Of a stretch of 64,000 bases of DNA, positions 58,584-64,000 are shown in pieces. The stretch's first letter is position 1; the number at the start of each line of letters is the position of its first letter. The stretch spans positions 274,007 to 338,006 of the forward strand of contig RWJK01001672.1 of the NCBI GenBank assembly GCA_004335835.1. The letters run 5' to 3'. Under the pieces are notes generated by a model. That model did not search any database. It saw only the letters and a program-made list of their open reading frames with translations, and was not told the origin of the DNA. The stretch comes from Scenedesmus sp. ARA3. Taxonomy: Eukaryota; Chlorophyta; Chlorophyceae; Sphaeropleales; Scenedesmaceae. A program made the translations under genes and the position numbers.

Positions 58584-59016
58584 AGCTGCTGCTACTGCTT
58601 ACCGTACTTCAGCCAGGTTGCTTTGTCCTCTTTCGGACCCTTAATGCCCTGGACGATTGCCTGCAGCCAGTTTACATGTATATTGTAATTTTCAAACTTA
58701 TCTGCACTGCTGTTGACAATCATTCACGCATGCCGATGCGTGAATCATTGAGCCTGCCTGCAGGGACTGGATCCAGGCAGTAGTTCAAATCTGTGTGAGA
58801 TGTTTGCGGGGCAACAACATTGCTATACAGACCAGCAGCAGGTGCTTCTGCAGCCTGCAGGTAGCAAATGTATGCAGCTTCAGTCCACTGCCTTGCTTGT
58901 GTGTAAACTCTCTGTGAACATGTGGTTGCTCGTGGCTGCTGGCCACGGCTCCAAACTGCTGCCAGTATGAGACGTATCAGTGCATACCAGGCATCGTAGG
59001 CTCTGAGTTGCTGCAT
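53712..59016 (-). CDS. secreted Cys-rich protein of unknown family, 10 exons (about 598 aa)
   Basis: Exons (minus): about 58768-59016, 58603-58660, 57972-58031, 57598-57731, 56802-57000, 56197-56345, 55655-55940, 55249-55315, 54507-54628, 53712-54184; phases agree. The N-terminus (WYALIRLILAAVWS) looks like a signal peptide. The ectodomain contains many Cys and N-glycosylation sequons: LEKDLSQMEDYLVCEMNSI, MDGCGSRNCLNYTQ, NCNNGGCNNCPYVPDYW, QDCCTGWQCS, HNCYGTCARM, NDCKCGQVDWW. The last part is Ser/Ala-rich. Another frame of the last exon (53642-53965) holds a hydrophobic segment [17 protein letters not shown], so a small extra intron might convert the tail into a membrane anchor. Exon 1's donor (GTCCCT) is weak. 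Likely an extracellular or receptor-type protein; I recognise no family. Confidence 0.65.
56347..56450. repeat. imperfect GCX triplet tract at an acceptor
   Basis: GGCAGC/GCAGCA-type triplets form the intron end just before the exon 56197-56345 (minus). If read through, it would encode about 25 Ala. Confidence 0.7.
56584..56616. repeat. (CCAATA)n hexamer repeat
   Basis: About five tandem CCAATA units in an intron of the Cys-rich gene. Confidence 0.9.
57003..57597. repeat. intron of the Cys-rich gene with short GCAGCATGGT-type repeats
   Basis: The intron between exons 57598-57731 and 56802-57000 carries many scattered copies of (A/G)TGCAGCATGG and GGTGTAACAT, most clustered at 57505-57575, an irregular short-unit repeat. 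Confidence 0.6.
58102..58164 (-). repeat. upstream copy of Cys-rich gene exon 3
   Basis: It repeats the acceptor and most of exon 3 (ELEKDLSQMEDYLVC) about 130 bp upstream of the parent (57972-58031). The end differs (KMHQ where the parent has EMNSI), so the donor is lost. Confidence 0.9.
58528..58590. repeat. (CTG)n tract
   Basis: About eighteen CTG units (interrupted once) on the plus strand, just downstream of the donor of exon 58603-58660 on the minus strand. Confidence 0.85.
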
Positions 59017-59216
59017 TGCGAGGGTTTATAATGTCTCAAGTGCGGCGCCGCTAGCGCAGGCTGCCAGCCGCCTGAAGCTTTGCAGCGCAGCAGATTGACA
59101 ATATATGTATGAGTGCATGCGAGCTCTCAACGCAGCGTTGGTGTGGCTGTGCTCCTGTGTCTGCATGTCTGGATGCAACTCACCATTCCAATCTTTTTTA
59201 GTATGCTGGTGGCGCT

Positions 59217-59217
<1 letters not shown>

Positions 59218-59310
<93 letters not shown>
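59218..59310. repeat. uninterrupted (CAG)31, longest in the window
   Basis: About 31 perfect CAG units between the two secreted-protein genes. It is not inside a supported exon. Depending on frame it would give polyGln, polySer or polyAla, so ORFs here are artefacts. Confidence 0.95.
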
Positions 59311-59312
<2 letters not shown>

Positions 59313-59367
59313 AACCCGCCAGTCAGCCCTCTTATAACAATGCCGGCACTCACAACCTGCTTGCCGC

Positions 59368-59795
59368 CTACTTCCTAGGCTTGGCAGAAGGCGAGGCGGC
59401 CAACCAGGGCTGGCTGTGCCGCAAATTCCTGGTGTTTTGGTCACTGTGACACAGTTTCAGTGTTTGAACTTGGTTAGTTTCTGAAAGCTCTAAGCAATTA
59501 CCACTTACATCCCAGGCACCTTCCCTTGTGGAGCTGCCATGCGTTTTGATGAAGATCTGACTTCCGCAATGCCATCCGTCATTCCACTGTAGACAACTGC
59601 AGCAGCAGTAGAATGGCAGCAGCAGAGTTGCGGCAGCAGCAGCAACAACAGCACAATGTGCTGTGCTTTGCTTGCGCATAATGCGTCTGCTGTGACGGTG
59701 TTTGACGGCAGCCGAGATCTGAACAGAAGCTGACTGTCCTGTCCTGCTCTGGCTATGTTGCTGGCACAACCCCTGTCTTCCTGCCAGCACCATAC

Positions 59796-59829
<34 letters not shown>

Positions 59830-62074
59830 TGCCCTACTCACCAGCGCTGTTTCCAGCCTGGCCAGCTTTAGTGTCATTTGGGTTGTTGACTATGATGTGC
59901 TTTGAATCACACACGCTGCCGCAGGGGTCAACACCGGTGACACCCCCTGACGGAGGGCCTGCAGCAGAATAAGCAGTAGGACTGCAGTATAGATGGTTGC
60001 ACCGAGTGCTGCATGTAACACACTGCAGCCGCAACTGTGCCAGGGGTCTGACACTAGTGTACCACTTCACGAAGCAACATGCAGCAGCAGCAGCAGCAGC
60101 AACAGCGAGCTCAACACACAAGGGCGCACACTCTGTTTCAAGTTGTAGCATGCATGCTGTGTGGTCGCTCACGTGAGGTTACTCTGACGGTGATGTAGGC
60201 TGTTGCCGTGGCCAGCCCATCAGTGAGGGAGTAGGGGAAGATATCAGTGCCTGAGAAGTTGGTGGGCGGCTGCATGCAGCAGAGAAGAAGTGCAGAGGCA
60301 GCTGTTATAACACTGTGTTATGGTGCGGCACAGTTTGCAGACATGTGCGTGGGAGTGCGCCTGTGCCTGTTCATTTGACTGAGACACATTTGATTGCCCC
60401 ACCTTGGCCCCACATACAGAAAGGCAACCGCCAGAGGTACACACACACACAGCAGCAGCAGCCGACACATTTCCTCAGCATCGCAGCGGCGGTCAGGTAC
60501 ACCGGTACCATCACACACAGCAGCAGCTCGCTCCAACTGGACACTTACTGTGTATATGTTGCCCGTAACAGCAGCAGCACCAGCATCATTGTGCGTGATG
60601 GTGAACACGGGAAACCACCAGAGGCAGGAATACAACAGCAGGAGCCAGATCTCCTCAACAAACACCAAGATTGCTATAGCAGTCAACAAAATCACAGCAA
60701 CCCATCTATAACATACAGCAGCTCCTTCCATCTCGGCACTCACAGTGTATCTGATGCCCGTGTCGTTGCCAGTCAGCTGCACTATTTCCACAATCCCGCC
60801 CTTGGCTGCCGGGCCGGCACCCGCCAGCTTCAGTCCCGGCAGATCCGTCGAATCCGGATCGAGCCCCCAATACAGCTCCGGAGCGATCACCGTGATCGTC
60901 ACATAACGATCAACGAGCGTGGTAGTCGTGAAATTGCGCGGCGTGGGTTTGTGGTTTGCCGGGGGCTGCATTGGCTCGCTGCTGTTGACTCGCACAAGGA
61001 TCATGGCAGCGGCTTGCTGCCCGTCTGCTGCTTGAGCAAGGAAGCTGACGTATTCCAGGCCATTAGAGCCCGGCTTGGAAGTGTAGCGCAGTGAGTCAGC
61101 GCCGCTGCATGTCGTGCGGCATGCGGCAGCAGAGATACATGCAGCAAGGCAGCAAGACGGGTTGCTTGCTGACAAGCAGTGCTATAAGTGCTGCAGAGCA
61201 CGTCAGTGTATCTGCATTGACGCAGGGTGCGATTCTGCTGCATTAAGGCTGACTCCAGCAAGAGTGTGCAAGTGCGAAAACGCACCAGAAAGTAGGCCAA
61301 TGATGCAGCCTGCCCATTGGTTGATGCTGCTGCTGCAGTGGCCTGCCCAATGGTTGATGCTGCGGCAGTGGCATGGCTGCAACTGCAGTGCTACAGACCC
61401 GCCTGCTGCTCTGCTGTTGCTGCTGCCACCAGGTAGGTTTCAGCGGCTGCTGCTGTTGCGTCTGAGCCAGCAAGCTACCAGAGTCACACCAGCGCTCTCA
61501 CCTGCTGCTGGTTGCTCGCACTATCGTCACGGTTCCCAGGCTGCTATCCGTGACCGCCACGATGCGCGTCACTGGCGCAGATCCCGCCATGATCACACCA
61601 GCCCCAGGAGCAAGTGGTGCAATGGCTGCCTGCAGCGAGCCAGCCTGGCCTCCTTGTGGCTGCAAGTCGACTAGCATAGTGCCACGCACGGTGGGAGGAA
61701 GGCCGGTCGCTGCCTGCCCAGTAGCAGCGCAGACAGAGCCAGCAGAATTCGTGCTGCTGCTGCTGCTGCTGCGTTGGGGTGTGCCAGAAAGTGTGTAGGT
61801 GGAGTTGAGGGCACCGCCAAACAATGCAGCCCAAGTGCTGCAGCTGCCGCTGGGCCCTGCACAACAGCAGCAGCAGCAGCAGCGGCAGCAGCAGCAGCAG
61901 CAGCAAGGCAGTCAGGAACCATAGTGCGTGTGCTGTGCAACAAGTGGCATGCCAGGTAGGTGCCCATACAGCAGAAGCAGCAGCAGCAGAATAGTTGCCA
62001 AGCGGGTGCACATGCATGGCTACTGCGTATCTTGTAGTGTGCGTTGGCGAGCAGTTGCCAGTGGCACCTGCAAC

Positions 62075-62110
<36 letters not shown>

Positions 62111-63125
62111 CCAGCAGCAGTCAAGGAGCCAGCATTTCAACAGCAGGCCAAACATTGTACTGCCACAGCAGGTGCGCAGTTGTGCATTTACCATGCCTAA
62201 AACTGTCATATTACAGCAGGTTTCTCACCTGCAGGAGGCAGTACCACACACAGCTTCCTGCCTGCCGTACCGCCCCAAACGGTACCAGCAAGGAAGTGTA
62301 CTGTGGCGATGTAGCTCTTCCTGCGCCCTTCAGGGCCGCTGACCGACACTCGCAGTGGGCCGCTGCCATCAAGCGTCCATGCAGAGCGCTGCATGGTGCT
62401 CCTGCAAGCGCAACACACCAAAGCAGAGGAACAGCAGCAACATCACTGCTTACTGATGGCAGCAGTGCTTTGCAGGAAGCCGCTTGCAAAGCACTTGGCT
62501 GCAGGGTGGGCAGTGTTGAGCTTCAAAGCCATGTCAGTGCCAGCTGTTGCGAAGTTGAGCGCTGCAGCGCAGCTGTTCACTCTATTGTGGTGGTGACTTG
62601 GATCTCACCGGGTGTGACTCGCGAGTGCTTATTCCCTGAGTGAAGTGTTTTTGTTTTGAAATGATTGAGCCGTTTCCTGCACAGCTGCCCTGATTGCCAT
62701 GTGCTGCAGGCACGTGGGTGTGCAATGAAGTTCACTTCGAGTGCACTCTGCACTGCTGCACACTAGTCACTTGGTAGAGTTTACAGCGCACCTGATCGCG
62801 TTGCAGCCGGAACTGCCGCTGCGCTGCAACATGCCAGAGAATGTGACAGAGGCGGGGATGCAGCTGCTGCTGCTGGCCAGCTTCAGGTCAAAGCAGAGGC
62901 GGGGTGCGCCTGCTGCTGACACATCAGCAGTAGCCAGTGTAAGGGAGGCACCCCAGCCGGCTGTCCCTTTGTGACCTGCGTTTTTTCGCAGCAGACACCG
63001 TTTGAATTCGGCGTTGCTTTACGTATCAAAGTCACGCGCTCACGGTGACTGGCTTCACCTGCTGCGGTGGGTACGGTCAATGCAAGGAGCAGCGCTGCTG
63101 CGCCAAGCACGAGTTGCCGCAGCAT
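59368..63125 (-). CDS. secreted protein with cadherin/Ig-like repeats, 9 exons (478 aa)
   Basis: Exons (minus): 63059-63125, 62792-62909, 62229-62401, 61502-61856, 60744-61104, 60173-60269, 59842-59958, 59509-59596, 59368-59428; phases agree throughout. MLRQLVLGAAALLLALTVPT is a signal peptide. Exons 2-4 are beta-rich with repeated Gly/Ser/Thr (RLCFDLKLASSSSCIPASV, RIVAVTDSSLGTVTI). Exon 5 has YTSKPGSNGLEYVSFLAQAA followed by PPANHKPTPR. Exon 6 has NFSGTDIFPYSLTDGLATAT and YITVRVTS. Both resemble the 'F-x-Y-x-P/GxDxFxYxxxDG' signature of cadherin-like/Ig-like adhesin repeats. Exon 7 contains DPCGSVCDSKHIIV. The last small exon is Pro/Lys-rich. There is no membrane anchor in the model, so it is likely an extracellular matrix or wall protein. 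The final two exons are the least certain. Confidence 0.7.
60535..60575 (-). repeat. donor-side copy of exon 60744-61104
   Basis: The end of the exon (TGIRYT plus GTGAGT) is repeated with changes (TGNIYT plus GTAAGT) about 185 bp downstream, followed by similar intron sequence (GGAGCGAGCTGCTGCTGT). Confidence 0.75.
61862..61905. repeat. (CAG)n at the exon 61502-61856 acceptor
   Basis: Interrupted CAG units on the plus strand, (CTG)n on the transcribed strand, immediately before the acceptor. Confidence 0.85.
62077..62120. repeat. (CAG)n in an intron
   Basis: About twelve CAG units on the plus strand inside the intron between exons 62229-62401 and 61502-61856. It may mark another acceptor-like position, but no exon follows. 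Confidence 0.8.
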
Positions 63126-64000
63126 ACAGACTATGTTTTTCTTGGTTTGTCTGTGAAGTGAGACACAGATCTGGCAAGCAGGGCAAGACTGAGCAGCGAC
63201 AAAGCTGCATTCCTGTCAAGCGCAGGGCATTGTTGCGTCTTCTAGCGTTGAATACTATCTTGTAAGAAGTCACTGAGACATTGCAACGATGTAATCGCGC
63301 TTGGCTCGCCTTTGTGCAGAGGGATTTGCCGGAAATATTATCAAATCAGATCAAACGCCACGGGAAATTTGGTAAATGATGCAACATCTGCTTCAGCTTA
63401 CAGTTTCAGCTCCATTTGCGTCCGAATGCCCGCACTAAAGTTGCTGTGGGCGATGCCGGTGCACACGCATTCGCGATCATCACTATTATTTTCCCGAGTG
63501 ACGAGTCCATAGACTCGACATAGCGTTAGCGGATAAAAATTTATACAACGCCTTGCGCTGTGTGGCTAGCTGACAACGACGTACGAACGTGGCGCTGCAG
63601 TCTACGGGTTCACGTTGAAAAGCTGGGTGACGGTGCTCCGGTGTGTCCGACCAGGATTACTCACCGCAATAAATCAGTTCAACTTGCTGTCTGCACGATT
63701 AATTTCAAAGTAAAGCGGCATGTTATTATCTCTTCCCATATGAAAGGATAGACAGCCTGTGTGTGGCAGTACTCCGTGCAGCTGAAGTGCAACTGACATG
63801 ACAGGCAGTGCTTCGTAACAGAAGCATCATATCTTGCAGCATGCGAGCGGATAATAAAATACACTGCATTTCTGCATGCCATGTAGCTCACGTTCGTGTT
63901 GCCATGCCTGGCTAACCTACAGGGATCACCGAGCCAACTTCTGCTGACATGCTGTCTGTGAGCCCAGCTTTATGGTGCCCAGATTATGTCTCTCAAACTG
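63126..64000. other. 5' flank, AT-richer, no supported gene
   Basis: This should hold the promoter of the cadherin-like gene. It is less CAG-rich than the rest. No TATA box sits at the expected distance from 63125. Frames are short and unremarkable. Confidence 0.4.

Noticed and set aside
59105..59449. PolySer, polyGln and polyCys/polyAla frames over the CAG tract (likewise at 25.4, 36.8, 40.9 and 44.5 kb on non-coding frames)
   Set aside because: Triplet repeats keep all frames open; only those joined to recognisable exons by phase were kept.

Overview
The window is nuclear DNA from a eukaryote, most likely a chlorophyte green alga. This is an inference from: many short GT-AG introns, CAG/CTG triplet tracts in both exons and introns, secreted SMB, papain and M43-type proteins, and an HAD phosphatase with a transit-peptide-like N-terminus. 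There is no operon structure and no recognisable virus, CRISPR array or rRNA. One assembly gap (N run, 19702-20605) interrupts it. Gene models were built by hand from splice sites. For every recognised gene the chosen exons join in one frame and sum to a multiple of three, but there is no transcript evidence.

Layout. Minus strand, 0.7-4.3 kb: secreted metallopeptidase with two somatomedin-B-like domains and an M43 catalytic domain. 5.8-6.5 kb: coiled-coil protein. 7.2-10.8 kb: coiled-coil/polyQ-TPR-DnaJ co-chaperone. 11.8-12.7 kb: tandem MIT-domain protein. 14.4-17.6 kb: RNA polymerase RPB3-type subunit. 18.1-19.5 kb: unidentified gene. 20.7-22.4 kb: secreted unknown. 24.2-29.4 kb: papain-like C1A peptidase fused to RCC1-type repeats. 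33.3-34.0 kb: small secreted protein. 35.6-42.9 kb: spliceosomal cyclophilin CWC27. Plus strand: 43.5-45.9 kb, a PI31-like proteasome regulator that shares a 0.6 kb divergent promoter region with CWC27; 46.8-48.2 kb, an intronless four-helix membrane protein. Minus strand again: 49.5-52.5 kb, plastid-type HAD hydrolase; 53.7-59.0 kb, secreted Cys-rich protein; 59.4-63.1 kb, secreted protein with a cadherin/Ig-like fold. Roughly 4.3-5.8, 12.8-14.4, 22.4-24.2, 29.4-33.3 and 52.5-53.7 kb hold no gene I can support.

The most striking signal is one recurring structure. In at least eight unrelated genes, partial copies of an exon lie in the neighbouring intron and nearly always follow one rule. Copies of an exon's 3' end plus its donor lie downstream of the parent exon, and copies of an exon's 5' start plus its acceptor lie upstream. 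In two genes the stop-codon end of the last exon is also repeated downstream of the gene. This equals tandem duplication of segments that cross exon/intron borders, and it fills introns with decoy exons. In the C1A peptidase the copies are 48-nt, phase-symmetric mini-exons, three of them with both splice sites intact. A second general feature is that many introns end in (CTG)n followed by CAG on the transcribed strand.
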